49,240 nt of DNA, from the IMG/VR virus record IMGVR_UViG_3300046002_002531, positions 1-49,240 of that record, one strand, 5' to 3'. Origin of the DNA: a virus. Numbering within the stretch: position 1 is the stretch's first letter; each line of letters starts with the position of its first letter. The position numbers and the translations under genes were made by a program. Positions 26,025 to 35,166 of the stretch are shown here, piece after piece. The notes under the pieces are model-generated. The model saw nothing but the letters and a program-made list of their open reading frames with translations. It had not been told where the DNA came from and ran no database searches.

Positions 26025-28163
26025 TTATGTGGATTTAATTGGTTGATCTAGTGTGGCCATTTTTGGTCCTAGTACTGCAACAGCATATTTGCCTTTGGCA
26101 AAATAATTGTCGCCGGTAGTACCAAAAGCATCTGTTTTACCACTACCGCCGCGCCATTGTTTAGCACCGCCAGCGCCTAGTAGGTGACTTACTGCTAATA
26201 ATCCCGCTACATCTTCGAGAGGAGTATCTTTAGTCACAGTACCAATATTACATAATGTTTTGTAGTTGCGTTTGGTATAAGCACACATCTCAGCTTCTTG
26301 TATGGCTGGACTGTTTAGGAATTTTTCTAAGCTATCAATGCCGTCTTTGCCAATCCAGTTATTTGGGTTGCGTAACTGTGCATTACTACCGCAGGACATT
26401 TTAACATGTTTGGCATCCTGTAATGCAGGATATCCAAATTGATATTTCCCCACGAACCCGATACTATTGATACATCGATATCCGCTTTCACCGTTTGCTT
26501 GTCCACCACGTCCGGGAGATCCGCTTTCGCTTTTACCTATAACTGCATAGTACGCTGTCATTTGTGCAGAAGTTAGACCGCCAATTGAACAGTCAGTGGT
26601 AGGTTGATTTCGTAGATCAACTTCGGTGGCTGGATTTTTAACTCCTATGCCGGCGGCTGTTTTAGTTGCATCAGTCTTACCTGTATATGTTTCAGCAGGT
26701 TGTTGTCCAATTGATTCTGCCGCTGCAAACGGCAATGGCGCACTTCGTCTATATGGTTCGTGCGTAGGAGCAACTGTGACTATCGAAGATAAACTACCGG
26801 TGCTGGTATATAAGCCAACTGTTGAATTAAGTACCACATCCGACAAATTATTAATTTGTATTTCTTTTGGCTTATTAACTGACTGTGCGCCGCCGCTGTT
26901 TTGTTTTATCAATTCACCAGTGTGAGCAATATCTCCGGCTGCCTTCATTGATATACTTGCGGCGTCGATGTTAACAGGTGAATCACTTTGTAGTCCTATA
27001 GTACCGTTCGCTCCAACAGTAACTACTCCAGTAGACAACATGTTAAAACTACCACAGTCAATTTGAAATTTACTGCCTGATTTCATGTTTATTTTATTAG
27101 CGGCATTAAGGTTTATATTATTGTCTGAATGTAAATTAATAGACCCTTCACTTCTTACATTAAACCCATTATTTGTATAGATATTGACCGCACCGTCTTT
27201 AGTTAATTCGACCCAGCTTGTACCATCACTATGCGAGATATACAAAGTATTGTCAGTCGCAGTGTCATTCATCATTATCTGATGACCACCAGCAGTACGC
27301 AATCTTACTAATTGATTTTCACCCGTTACAGCACCGTCATCCATGACAAACGTGTGGCCGCCTACACGAGTTGAAAAACGATAATCGTCTTCAGTTAAGG
27401 TTCCGGCTTTTTGTTTGGCAAGATATGCTTCGCGATTATTAGCCGGATCATCTGCATACGGTCGGCCAGGTGTGCTAATACCAAAAACATTACTGGGGCT
27501 CTCACGTTGGCTACTACTGGTAATTGTGCCGCGAGCAGTATCTCTATCTAACCCTTGTGTTTTTAATATACTATATTGTTGTTCATGTATTGGTTTAGGA
27601 TTGTCAATAAAGTTTGGATTTGATCTAGCTGTAAGATCATTTTCGTTATACTCTGCTACTGGAGCAGTAATCCCATTTTGATATGATTTTTTAGTATCTG
27701 CCGATGCGCCCGATGTATCAATCTTATTACTGCTGGCTAAACCAGGCATCATGTGTCTACTGACATGCGAGTTAACACAGGCAATAAAATATCCACGTAA
27801 CGGGTCACCTGCGATGAATATTACGATTACTTCAACACCGATGTCAGGTGGCACCATCCACATACCGTAGGTATGTGGAACATTTACAAATTTATTATCA
27901 CTATTGGGTTTGTTTGCATATTTTGATGCGATATCAGTTGTGCCCATAAACGGACTAGCATAGCTAACTGTGCGCCAATTTGATGGTGCATCTGGGTCGC
28001 CACCTAAATCCGGAACCCATACTTGTAGTCGGCCGGCACGTGTTGGGTCAAGATTGTTTTTAACAATACCAATGTATGGGTGCGGGTCAACTCTAGTGGC
28101 GGCAGCATCTTCTCTGCGCAGATGCTTAACTACTTTACTACCGACTCTGTGATCTATTGCCAT
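26025..28163 (-). CDS. gp5: Baseplate hub spike gp5 with C-terminal muramidase-like domain
   Basis: A 712-residue spike protein. Residues about 20-130 are the gp5 OB-fold (PYIGIVKNNLDPTRAGRLQV, PDIGVEVIVIFIAGDPLRGY). Around residues 270-420 lies a triple-stranded beta-helix of short repeats (GSINLHSDNNINLNAANKIN) like VgrG and gp5C, the membrane-piercing needle. Residues about 530-690 form a lysozyme-like domain: a candidate catalytic Glu in IGKSESGS, then GFVGKYQFGYPAL, which matches the G-x-YQ segment of goose-type/SLT folds, and GLLAVSHLLGAGGA. It should cut peptidoglycan during infection. In T4 the lysozyme lies between OB-fold and needle; here it is at the C-terminus, so the architecture differs. 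An AAGGAAAG site precedes the ATG. Confidence 0.88.
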   Translation of the reverse strand: MAIDHRVGSKVVKHLRREDAAATRVDPHPYIGIVKNNLDPTRAGRLQVWVPDLGGDPDAPSNWRTVSYASPFMGTTDIASKYANKPNSDNKFVNVPHTYGMWMVPPDIGVEVIVIFIAGDPLRGYFIACVNSHVSRHMMPGLASSNKIDTSGASADTKKSYQNGITAPVAEYNENDLTARSNPNFIDNPKPIHEQQYSILKTQGLDRDTARGTITSSSQRESPSNVFGISTPGRPYADDPANNREAYLAKQKAGTLTEDDYRFSTRVGGHTFVMDDGAVTGENQLVRLRTAGGHQIMMNDTATDNTLYISHSDGTSWVELTKDGAVNIYTNNGFNVRSEGSINLHSDNNINLNAANKINMKSGSKFQIDCGSFNMLSTGVVTVGANGTIGLQSDSPVNIDAASISMKAAGDIAHTGELIKQNSGGAQSVNKPKEIQINNLSDVVLNSTVGLYTSTGSLSSIVTVAPTHEPYRRSAPLPFAAAESIGQQPAETYTGKTDATKTAAGIGVKNPATEVDLRNQPTTDCSIGGLTSAQMTAYYAVIGKSESGSPGRGGQANGESGYRCINSIGFVGKYQFGYPALQDAKHVKMSCGSNAQLRNPNNWIGKDGIDSLEKFLNSPAIQEAEMCAYTKRNYKTLCNIGTVTKDTPLEDVAGLLAVSHLLGAGGAKQWRGGSGKTDAFGTTGDNYFAKGKYAVAVLGPKMATLDQPIKST

Positions 28164-28185
28164 TTATTACTTTCCTTATTTTTGA

Positions 28186-31100
28186 TTAAGCCGCTCTTGT
28201 ATATGCATCTAATGCGTTAACGTATGCAGTTTGTGCGGCTTTATTGGCTGCATCTAAAGGTGCATACTTAGCTTGTGCAGTTGCTAACTGATTCTGTGCT
28301 AGAGCCAAGGATTGTTGATTATTAGCAATTAATGGGTCAGCTTCGGCTTGTGTTAATACTCCCCGTGCTACTCTGTCGGGATATCTATCAAGGTTAGCAC
28401 GTATAGTCTCAATTCTAGATTCAATTTGCGCAACTGCATCTAACGCAGCATTTGCTGCAGATTGTGCCTGATCTCTTGCGGCTCTGGCTTGATCTGATGT
28501 AGCTTTTAATGCTAATTTCTCTGCACTTGGTGGAACTGGGCTCGGTATTGCTACTGGTTCTGTTTGTGTAGTTATTGCAGTCTCTGGTGCAGTTGCGTCA
28601 ACTTTGGCTAACGCCTTTTCTTCAGCAGTTTGCACTGGTGGTGTAGTATCTTCGACTGGTGCACTACCCGGTGCTTTATCATCACCGGTTGTTGTTGCAG
28701 TAGATGCAACATTAGCCGCGGCTACATCGGTTGGTGCCGGAGTTACTGCTTCAACTTCACGTTCTTTATTAGCAGTTTTTGAGGGATATTTTGGTTCAAG
28801 TGATGTTTGTCGAGGTAAGCGTACCACATCCAATGTTTGTTCAAATTTTCCGCCGGTGAATGTGCTTTCAACAGTTAATATGCGATACATTCCTGAAAAT
28901 AAACTCGTTGAATATTTAGAATCAAACTTCATCAACCCGGTTGCTTCATCTATATCGCTTGGACTTTTAACTGTTATCTGTACATAGATTTCACCTTGGT
29001 CCATACGTAGACTACCATTGGCAATTAATCGAGGTTCTATTCCTGTTCCATCAACTTGATCCGACAATACAGTCATTTCTGGTGGATAAAAAACATCATC
29101 TTGTTTAATATACTGTGGGTCGCCAATTATTTTTAATTTTGCCTGAAGCATATCGCCACCGGCTGTTGTATACAATGATGCTTCTATATCAGCTAGTGCA
29201 ATTGCTTCAACTGTTACAGCGCCGCCTGTTGATTGTTGTTGTGAATTTAGTACAATCTTTTTCTTGCCCTGAGGCATTACTGCATTAGCATCTCTCGACT
29301 CCGGCGTAATTTTTGCATTAGTAGTTTCATCTATTAATAGATTCTGTGTCTTAGATAAGTTTTCTCTATATGCCGTAACGGCAGTATAATACAGTGCATT
29401 AAATTCAACATTAAAATCAAGTACATCATTGTTTTTTCCAGTGTACCAATAGTTATGTAGTTTACACGGTTCAGTCCACGTTCCCTGCGGTCCTTCACGT
29501 GTTTTTGTATTGTATACTGTATACGGAAGTATATGATAGGTAATTTCACGAGCCCATGTTTCTTGTGTTATATTATATTCACCTAACTTTATGGTCGGCA
29601 CAACCTTATACCATTTCAGCGGCTCATCGGCCTGTGATTCAAGATATTTTTTATATTCTGCATCGTCTTTAAATTTTGAAACTGGTTGTACTTGTCCTTG
29701 TAAGTACTTGGTATGACGCATTGCAAAGGCAATAACTTGATCTATACTTGTACCTGTATTAATTGCAAATACCCGCATACCATGATCCAAATTTCCAGGA
29801 GTGCCCCTAATAGACATTCCGTTTTCTTCGCTGGCCATGGGTGTTTGTGCTGTACTTAATGTTTCAATGTTAAGATTAAATTGAGTGCCACCATCTTTAA
29901 TAATGTCTGGGTGAACTTTAAAGTAGTATTTGTCAGCAACTGTTGTTTTTTCTCTAGCGGCGAGATCTGCATAATATGCACTAATAGCGCCACCATATGA
30001 TTTTACTTTATAGAATGCATCTTTGCCTCTAATAGAATTAGTAGATTCTGCACTTGCATTTCCTATAGCAGTTAACGGAACAACTTCGCCTGTTCCTCCC
30101 CTGACTGTTAGAAGTCCGTTGGCACCCTGTTGAAATTGACCGTTTTTGCCAATTAATCCTTCGCGTTCTTTTTTTGCGTCAGCAAATGCTGTTTCCTCGA
30201 CAGTGCTTTGTAAGAAACTTTCAAGCGTGCCAGCTGTTATTTCAAAGTTTGCTGGCGTAGTAACTGTTGATAGATCATAGGCTGAATGACTATATGGGCA
30301 TGCTTCCATTTGATATTCTGCACCTTTTGCAGATGCTTTTATATCCATTTTTAAAATACGAATAGGTATACGTTTTGTTTGATCGGGGATAATCCCAACA
30401 ATCTCACCAGCGTCGTTCATGCCAAAGAAATCAATCTGTAATAGATATGGCTGTGCTATATAGTTCAACGAACCAATATCAGCACTAAGGTCAAGAATTC
30501 GATTTAATAAGGTAACCCCGTATGGTTCAATAATAGTAAATGTAAAATTAATTGCATTAGTTGAACGTGAACGATCGTTAAGGCCAATTACCGTAGTCAT
30601 ATTAAGATTGTCAAAGTAAAAATCTTCAGCAAAGAATGGTGCACGTTTAAACATTGATGCACCTTCGTCGATGTTATATCTGCCTGCACTGGCTATGATA
30701 ACGCGATTTGATTGGTAATTTTTAACATCGCTAACAATATCATTATATTCTTTAACTGTTAGTAATGCTAAACTTATTCCGTAGGTATAAGACGGGTAGG
30801 CTAGTAACGGATTAGGTATAGGAGCTTTTTTCTTTTTATTATTTGCTGTAGTTGCTTTTGTTGATTCACCACTTGTAACTTCTGATGCAGTTGATGTAGT
30901 AGCATCAGCAACGGTTGCCGGTGACGTATTTGCTATTCTTGCATCTTCAGTTTTTGAAACTGCGGGCACTCTTGATAGTGCTGCATTTTGTTGTGCCCTT
31001 AGTTTTTCGAATTCGTTCTGAAATTGTGTCTGCGTTATCTTCCCGCTTTTTAGATCATTTGCTAGTTTGACTTGATATTGTGTGTATTGCTGATTAATCT

Positions 31101-31305
31101 GCGCTGCTGATCCTGCAGGCGCAGGTGGTGTAGATGCTAATTTATTTGTTACTGTATCTTGTGTCGGAGCTTGTTCTTTTAACAATTGTGCATTTATTTT
31201 TGCGATTCCGGCTTGAAATTGTGCTTGCGTTATAGTGCCAGCAGACAAATCATTTACTAATTTAAGTTGAGCTTGCTGAGCTATTTCAGCTTTTGTAAGT
31301 GCCAT
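28186..31305 (-). CDS. Baseplate hub protein (gp27-like role) with coiled-coil ends
   Basis: A 1039-residue protein between the gp53-like and gp5 genes. The core (residues about 160-850) looks like a tail hub: LLAYPSYTYGISLALLTVKE, FTIIEPYGVTLLNRI, then near the C-terminal side MYRILTVESTFTGGKFEQTL, which resembles the last conserved block of hub proteins that hold the spike. By position it should be the trimeric platform carrying gp5. Both ends are unusual. The N-terminus has two copies of a SHOCT-like helical motif (KLVNDLSAGTITQAQFQAGI at 16-35 and KLANDLKSGKITQTQFQNEF at about 75-95). The C-terminal 180 residues are Ala/Pro-rich and then a long coiled coil (RAARDQAQSAANAALDAVAQ). It is separated by only three bases from the upstream gene. 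Confidence 0.7.
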   Translation of the reverse strand: MALTKAEIAQQAQLKLVNDLSAGTITQAQFQAGIAKINAQLLKEQAPTQDTVTNKLASTPPAPAGSAAQINQQYTQYQVKLANDLKSGKITQTQFQNEFEKLRAQQNAALSRVPAVSKTEDARIANTSPATVADATTSTASEVTSGESTKATTANNKKKKAPIPNPLLAYPSYTYGISLALLTVKEYNDIVSDVKNYQSNRVIIASAGRYNIDEGASMFKRAPFFAEDFYFDNLNMTTVIGLNDRSRSTNAINFTFTIIEPYGVTLLNRILDLSADIGSLNYIAQPYLLQIDFFGMNDAGEIVGIIPDQTKRIPIRILKMDIKASAKGAEYQMEACPYSHSAYDLSTVTTPANFEITAGTLESFLQSTVEETAFADAKKEREGLIGKNGQFQQGANGLLTVRGGTGEVVPLTAIGNASAESTNSIRGKDAFYKVKSYGGAISAYYADLAAREKTTVADKYYFKVHPDIIKDGGTQFNLNIETLSTAQTPMASEENGMSIRGTPGNLDHGMRVFAINTGTSIDQVIAFAMRHTKYLQGQVQPVSKFKDDAEYKKYLESQADEPLKWYKVVPTIKLGEYNITQETWAREITYHILPYTVYNTKTREGPQGTWTEPCKLHNYWYTGKNNDVLDFNVEFNALYYTAVTAYRENLSKTQNLLIDETTNAKITPESRDANAVMPQGKKKIVLNSQQQSTGGAVTVEAIALADIEASLYTTAGGDMLQAKLKIIGDPQYIKQDDVFYPPEMTVLSDQVDGTGIEPRLIANGSLRMDQGEIYVQITVKSPSDIDEATGLMKFDSKYSTSLFSGMYRILTVESTFTGGKFEQTLDVVRLPRQTSLEPKYPSKTANKEREVEAVTPAPTDVAAANVASTATTTGDDKAPGSAPVEDTTPPVQTAEEKALAKVDATAPETAITTQTEPVAIPSPVPPSAEKLALKATSDQARAARDQAQSAANAALDAVAQIESRIETIRANLDRYPDRVARGVLTQAEADPLIANNQQSLALAQNQLATAQAKYAPLDAANKAAQTAYVNALDAYTRAA

Positions 31306-31308
31306 TTA

Positions 31309-31614
31309 CTATAATCCTAATGCCGCAATGATTGTTTCTTTTTTAGGAATGAATATTGTTGTACCTGGCAGGAAATCAAATACCGGGTCCTGTATTGTGT
31401 TTGGATTGCGCATAGCAAACACCCACCACAAGGCACTGTCACCATACAGGTCATATGCCAGCAAGTCTGGACGATATTTGTAGGTTGCAGCAATTCTATA
31501 TACTACATCGGCAGCCAATGCCGGTATATCTCTAAATGTTGTGACATCTAAAAAGAATCCATACGAGTCTGTTTTGCTATATGGACTTGTTTGACTATAG
31601 GTAACCGCTGACAT
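31309..31614 (-). CDS. gp53: Baseplate wedge subunit gp53-like
   Basis: A 101-residue protein. The C-terminal two thirds read VVYRIAATYKYRPDLLAYDL, YGDSALWWVFAMRNPN and PVFDFLPGTTIFIPKKE. This is the gp53/LysM-like pattern: a tail wedge domain that ends in a short 'DF-PGT-I-IP' strand. In T4, gp53 (196 residues) clamps the wedge inner ring before the hub is surrounded, so this is a minimal version. Its ATG overlaps the stop of the preceding gene as TAATG, and the next gene starts three bases after its stop, so the three are translationally coupled. Confidence 0.8.
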   Translation of the reverse strand: MSAVTYSQTSPYSKTDSYGFFLDVTTFRDIPALAADVVYRIAATYKYRPDLLAYDLYGDSALWWVFAMRNPNTIQDPVFDFLPGTTIFIPKKETIIAALGL

Positions 31615-32852
31615 TATAGGAATCCTCCTGTAGTAGCAGTTTGTATTAGTCTGCCTGCGGCAAATGCATCAAGATTAAAGTTATCGTGCAGATTTTTACG
31701 ACTGTATATTGGTTTCAATGTAATTGATATCGTACTTACTGCTGGCACCCTTGTCGACGATGTTACTGTCTTGTAAGATGATACAGTCGATTCAGCAGTG
31801 GCTTTTTTACTACCCCACTGTGGTGCAAATTGCATGCCTTGATTATCAAGTTGATTCACTACACTCATAGGAGTCGAAGGAGTAACAGTTGACTCTGTTA
31901 ATGTAGTTGTTGTTACTGGAATTTGTATATAATCAACTTCGTTTGGCATAGTGTGTGTAAAGTTAGTTATCACACAAGGCACATGTGGGAAATAGTGACT
32001 ACCGTATCCATCCAAGAATACAATTGGCGGTGGATTACCTGCATTTGCTCCACTACCAAAGAACATTTTAGTAGCTGATCTAAAAAAGTAGATAGCCGCT
32101 AGTAAATATTTTCCTTCATCGATGCCTTGTACAGTAAATTCTCCACCGATAGTAATGTCACTTACTTCACTGTTGGTGTAAAATTGTTGTGAATAATTAC
32201 TGTGTACTGGAGTAGTTGGACTGTAATTAGCTACATGCGATACTGTTATAGTCGGTGTATACGGAAATATAACTCCGTTAGTTTCTCTTAACGGAGCCAT
32301 AAGATTATTAGGACTTGCGCCACTTGCTTTGTAAAAGATAGTTGCTTTGTCTGCTAAACTTATGCGTACTCGCCAGTCATCATCCGATGCGGCACCGCTA
32401 GAACTAGCATTTGTATCTTGTATGGCTATTGAAGGATCACTTTTTGTTGCGGCCGCAGCGGCATTATCTGGTAATAGGCTTCGTCTTGCGGCTTCTGATT
32501 CATAGGAGTTGACATCTTTTGATGGATCATGCCCGCCGCCGCTTTCCTCAACTTGATCTCCGTAGAAACCGCCTCTAAAATCTGCGCCCTGATTGTAATT
32601 CTCAGATACTGCAGCTTGGCCGCCAATTGAATCTGTACCAGTTAAGTATGCGCTTGGGTTACTGGGATTATATCCGCCACCACTGCTTAATACTTGTTCG
32701 CCATTATACCCACCGGCAAAACTTGGAGCATAAGCGCCAGTGTAGTTTTGTGGAGCATAAGGATCGTATCCACCATTAGTGGATTCGACTTGACCTGGTA
32801 CATATCCGCCTCTATTGTCGTATACGGGTGCGTCTGTAGGATTTAGAGCCAT
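31614..32852 (-). CDS. Baseplate/tail-tube structural protein (gp48/gp54-like)
   Basis: A 412-residue protein. The first 140 residues are a Gly/Tyr/Asn-rich low-complexity region with four or five imperfect repeats (GGYDPYAPQNYTGAY, GGYNPSNPSAYLTG, GGGHDPSKDVNSYE). The folded part starts at WRVRISLA and continues FPYTPTITVSHVANYSPTTP, NSEVSDITIGGEFTVQGIDE, FFRSATKMFFG and CVITNFTHTMPNEVDYI. This pattern is widespread in T4-like phages and in many is assigned to the tube-initiator/tube-cap proteins, which share the tail-tube fold. It is the first gene of the minus-strand baseplate operon and has its own late promoter. The exact T4 equivalent is not certain. Confidence 0.65.
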   Translation of the reverse strand: MALNPTDAPVYDNRGGYVPGQVESTNGGYDPYAPQNYTGAYAPSFAGGYNGEQVLSSGGGYNPSNPSAYLTGTDSIGGQAAVSENYNQGADFRGGFYGDQVEESGGGHDPSKDVNSYESEAARRSLLPDNAAAAATKSDPSIAIQDTNASSSGAASDDDWRVRISLADKATIFYKASGASPNNLMAPLRETNGVIFPYTPTITVSHVANYSPTTPVHSNYSQQFYTNSEVSDITIGGEFTVQGIDEGKYLLAAIYFFRSATKMFFGSGANAGNPPPIVFLDGYGSHYFPHVPCVITNFTHTMPNEVDYIQIPVTTTTLTESTVTPSTPMSVVNQLDNQGMQFAPQWGSKKATAESTVSSYKTVTSSTRVPAVSTISITLKPIYSRKNLHDNFNLDAFAAGRLIQTATTGGFL

Positions 32853-32875
32853 AATAAAACCTCTGTGTTATAGTG

Positions 32876-32884
32876 TATTTATTA
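32876..32884 (-). promoter_or_regulatory. Late promoter motif (TAATAAATA)
   Basis: On the minus strand TAATAAATACACTATA lies 24-32 bp upstream of ATG 32852 and heads the whole baseplate operon. Its downstream bases (ACACTAT) are the same as those after the portal promoter at 44593. Confidence 0.65.
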
Positions 32885-32926
32885 CCGGAGAAATAGTAGC
32901 AGTTAAAGATTGTCCGCATAAATAGG

Positions 32927-32956
32927 TTGTATAGTGCAATGCTATTATGTTATACT
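32927..32956 (+). promoter_or_regulatory. Sigma70-like promoter before gp55
   Basis: TTGTAT (32927-32932), an 18-bp spacer, and TATACT (32951-32956). The -10 and following bases (TATACTAATTA) are identical to those before gp47. An AAAGGAACC ribosome-binding site follows. It should allow host polymerase to make the late sigma factor before late transcription begins. Confidence 0.55.
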
Positions 32957-32977
32957 AATTAAAAGGAACCAAACACT

Positions 32978-33871
32978 GTGGCTCGTAAAATTAATTATCT
33001 CAACAACAAAGACATATTAAAAGAAATAGCAAAAAGTAAATTAGCATATTGTAGCTTCATTAATAAAGAAGTAACCGTATACGATGCTATTGTATCAAAT
33101 GTTAGTGCAATAAACAAAAAATCCGTAGCAGAAGCAAGAGCAACACGTGCAACTAGGTTAGCTAAAGAAGCACAAGAAGCCGAGCTTTTATTAGGTAACA
33201 AACGCAAATTAGACGAATTTGCAATTCCTGTGGAAAATATTCCAGTAACTGATATTGTATTCCGTGTCATGACATGGGAACATATACCTATCGACGAAGT
33301 TAAACAGAAAAAATCCGATGCCAAAGCTCAAGAAGCTTACGATGAGGATTTATTTGAAACTGAATATGATGAACCGGCAGTTAAGGTCAAAGGTGCTACT
33401 AAGTACGTTAAACTAAACTTTCCCCCATTCTTTCATTATTCAGTAACTGAAGAATTAACTCCTGTTATAGTAGGCAAGAGTCACTGGAAGGGCGATTTAG
33501 AAACTGGTAAATTCAGTAGAGATCACGGTCAGATGACTGCTAAGTTAGCTCATATGTTTGTTAAGCTATGTGAACGTTATGCTACTCGTAGTAACTGGCG
33601 TGGGTACACCTACAATGACGAAATGCGCAGTCAGGCATTATTACAACTAAGTCAAATTGGCCTACAGTTTGACGAAAGTAAATCAGACAATCCGTTTGCC
33701 TATTACACAGCAGCTATCACTAACAGCTTCACCCGTGTGCTAAACATCGAAAAGCGTAATCAAAACATTCGTGATGACATCTTAGAGATGAATAACTTTG
33801 CACCTAGTTATACTAGACAGAATCAAGGCGGTGGTTCGTGGGGTGGTGGCGGACACGGAGCAGATGAGTAA
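32978..33871 (+). CDS. gp55: Late-transcription sigma factor gp55
   Basis: A 297-residue protein with a GTG start, placed after AAAGGAACC. The C-terminal half is a gp55 core: KGDLETGKFSRDHGQMTAKL, then YTYNDEMRSQALLQLSQIGL, then DNPFAYYTAAITNSFTRVLN and IEKRNQNIRDDIL, corresponding to the sigma region 2-like helices that bind RNA polymerase and melt the late promoter. T4 gp55 has 185 residues. The extra 100 or so are N-terminal: a helical, charged region and an acidic segment (EAYDEDLFETEYDEPAVKVK). The C-terminal tail is Gly-rich (QGGGSWGGGGHGADE) rather than the hydrophobic-acidic sliding-clamp motif known from T4. Many TATAAATA-like motifs in this window are its probable targets. The radical SAM gene overlaps its last eight bases. 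Confidence 0.9.
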   Translation: MARKINYLNNKDILKEIAKSKLAYCSFINKEVTVYDAIVSNVSAINKKSVAEARATRATRLAKEAQEAELLLGNKRKLDEFAIPVENIPVTDIVFRVMTWEHIPIDEVKQKKSDAKAQEAYDEDLFETEYDEPAVKVKGATKYVKLNFPPFFHYSVTEELTPVIVGKSHWKGDLETGKFSRDHGQMTAKLAHMFVKLCERYATRSNWRGYTYNDEMRSQALLQLSQIGLQFDESKSDNPFAYYTAAITNSFTRVLNIEKRNQNIRDDILEMNNFAPSYTRQNQGGGSWGGGGHGADE

Positions 33872-35114
33872 AATCATTGAGTTGCATCAACTAATACCAG
33901 AAACGCCTCCGGCAAATTTTTGTATTGCACCCTTTCAAAGTATTAGGCAGAACCCATACGGGCGTAATAGCCCGTGTGCGTTTGGTGCTGGCGAATGGCA
34001 TCACGGTGACCTAACTCCAGAACAACGATGGGACAGTGCAGAACTAAATCAACTTAGGGCAGAATTTATCAACGGTGATCGTCCAAGTGCCTGTCACCGT
34101 TGTTGGGCCGAAGAAGATTCTGGTAAGAAAAGTCTACGTCAGCGACAAATTGAATATTTCCCTAACGATTATGAGGACTTTATTCGTAGTGGTAAATGGC
34201 AACAAGGGCCTAAAACAGCAGTATTTAAAAGTAGTAATGTATGTAATTTAGCCTGTAGAAGTTGCGGAGGGTGGGATACTAATTCATATACACCCGAAGG
34301 ATTATATTATCTTGAAAAATATAAGACTGAAGAGCGATCCAATGGTAAAATTGAACAATGGAATAAATTCATCCCTAAGCTGCCACCTAAGCACATGGAT
34401 TTTAGTCAGTACTATAGTATTGCCCATAATTTAGAAAAAATTGACTTCTTTGGTGGTGATCCGTTCTTGAATACCACGCAGTTAGATCTATTAGAGTACC
34501 TGGTTCAGCAGGGATTAAGCAAGAACATTACTTTGTATTATAGTACCAATTGTACCAATCATCCAACTGAACGATTAAAACGTGCTTGGAATAATTTCAA
34601 ACGTATTGAAATTGCTATGAGTATCGACGGGCTTGAACAAGAATTTGAGTATCTGCGATGGCCAGGTAAATGGGACGAAATGAATCTAGTTGCTGATCAT
34701 ATACTGGGACTTAAAGGTACCATGGATTGCGAAATTTATACCATGGGCTCACTTACTGTTAGTGTATTAAATGCAGGATCCATTGATCGATTGACTGCAT
34801 GGGTTGAAGATAAAATTGGACCTTATTATATTAACATGGTTAACAGTCCGGCTTGGTTAGCAGTACACATTGCACCCGAATCAGTCAAGACTGCTTTAAT
34901 AGCACAGACAAATAATACAGAGTTGCTCGGTTATTTGACTTTACAAGAACATAATCCTATGTTATGGAAACAATTTGTAATATGGACTAAACGGCAGGAC
35001 TTATATCGTGAGCAGAAGTTCGCCGATGCATTTCCGGAATATTTTAAATTAATACAACCTTATTGGGATCCTATTACAGATTTAAGCGAGGATAATTTTC
35101 ATTCCAACAGGTAA
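33864..35114 (+). CDS. Twitch-type radical SAM protein
   Basis: A 416-residue protein starting at the ATG (33864) that overlaps the gp55 stop; GGAG lies just upstream. It carries the radical SAM cluster motif C-x3-C-x2-C at Cys127, Cys131 and Cys134 (NVCNLACRSCGG), which binds a 4Fe-4S cluster that cleaves S-adenosylmethionine. FFGGDPFL near residue 197 is the GGEP-type motif that contacts the SAM amino group. N-terminal cysteines in NFCIAPF, SPCAFG and ACHRCWAEEDSGKKSLRQ recur in the phage twitch-domain subgroup and could hold another metal. Such proteins are frequent in phages of aquatic bacteria, but their substrate is not known. The tight coupling to gp55 suggests expression at the same time. 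Confidence 0.85.
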   Translation: MSKIIELHQLIPETPPANFCIAPFQSIRQNPYGRNSPCAFGAGEWHHGDLTPEQRWDSAELNQLRAEFINGDRPSACHRCWAEEDSGKKSLRQRQIEYFPNDYEDFIRSGKWQQGPKTAVFKSSNVCNLACRSCGGWDTNSYTPEGLYYLEKYKTEERSNGKIEQWNKFIPKLPPKHMDFSQYYSIAHNLEKIDFFGGDPFLNTTQLDLLEYLVQQGLSKNITLYYSTNCTNHPTERLKRAWNNFKRIEIAMSIDGLEQEFEYLRWPGKWDEMNLVADHILGLKGTMDCEIYTMGSLTVSVLNAGSIDRLTAWVEDKIGPYYINMVNSPAWLAVHIAPESVKTALIAQTNNTELLGYLTLQEHNPMLWKQFVIWTKRQDLYREQKFADAFPEYFKLIQPYWDPITDLSEDNFHSNR

Positions 35115-35130
35115 TTTGGCTAACTTTCAC

Positions 35131-35160
35131 TAGACAACTTAAGGTTATTTCACGTATACT
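35131..35160 (+). promoter_or_regulatory. Sigma70-like promoter abutting gp47 start
   Basis: TAGACA (35131-35136), an 18-bp spacer and TATACT (35155-35160). Transcription would begin about 35167, which is the A of the gp47 ATG, so this promoter would give a leaderless message. TATACTAATTA is shared with the gp55 promoter. Confidence 0.55.
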
Positions 35161-35166
35161 AATTAT

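Noticed and set aside
33798-33863. N-terminal extension of the radical SAM gene
   Set aside because: It runs inside the gp55 coding region and has no similarity to the family, whereas ATG 33864 overlaps the gp55 stop in a typical coupled junction.
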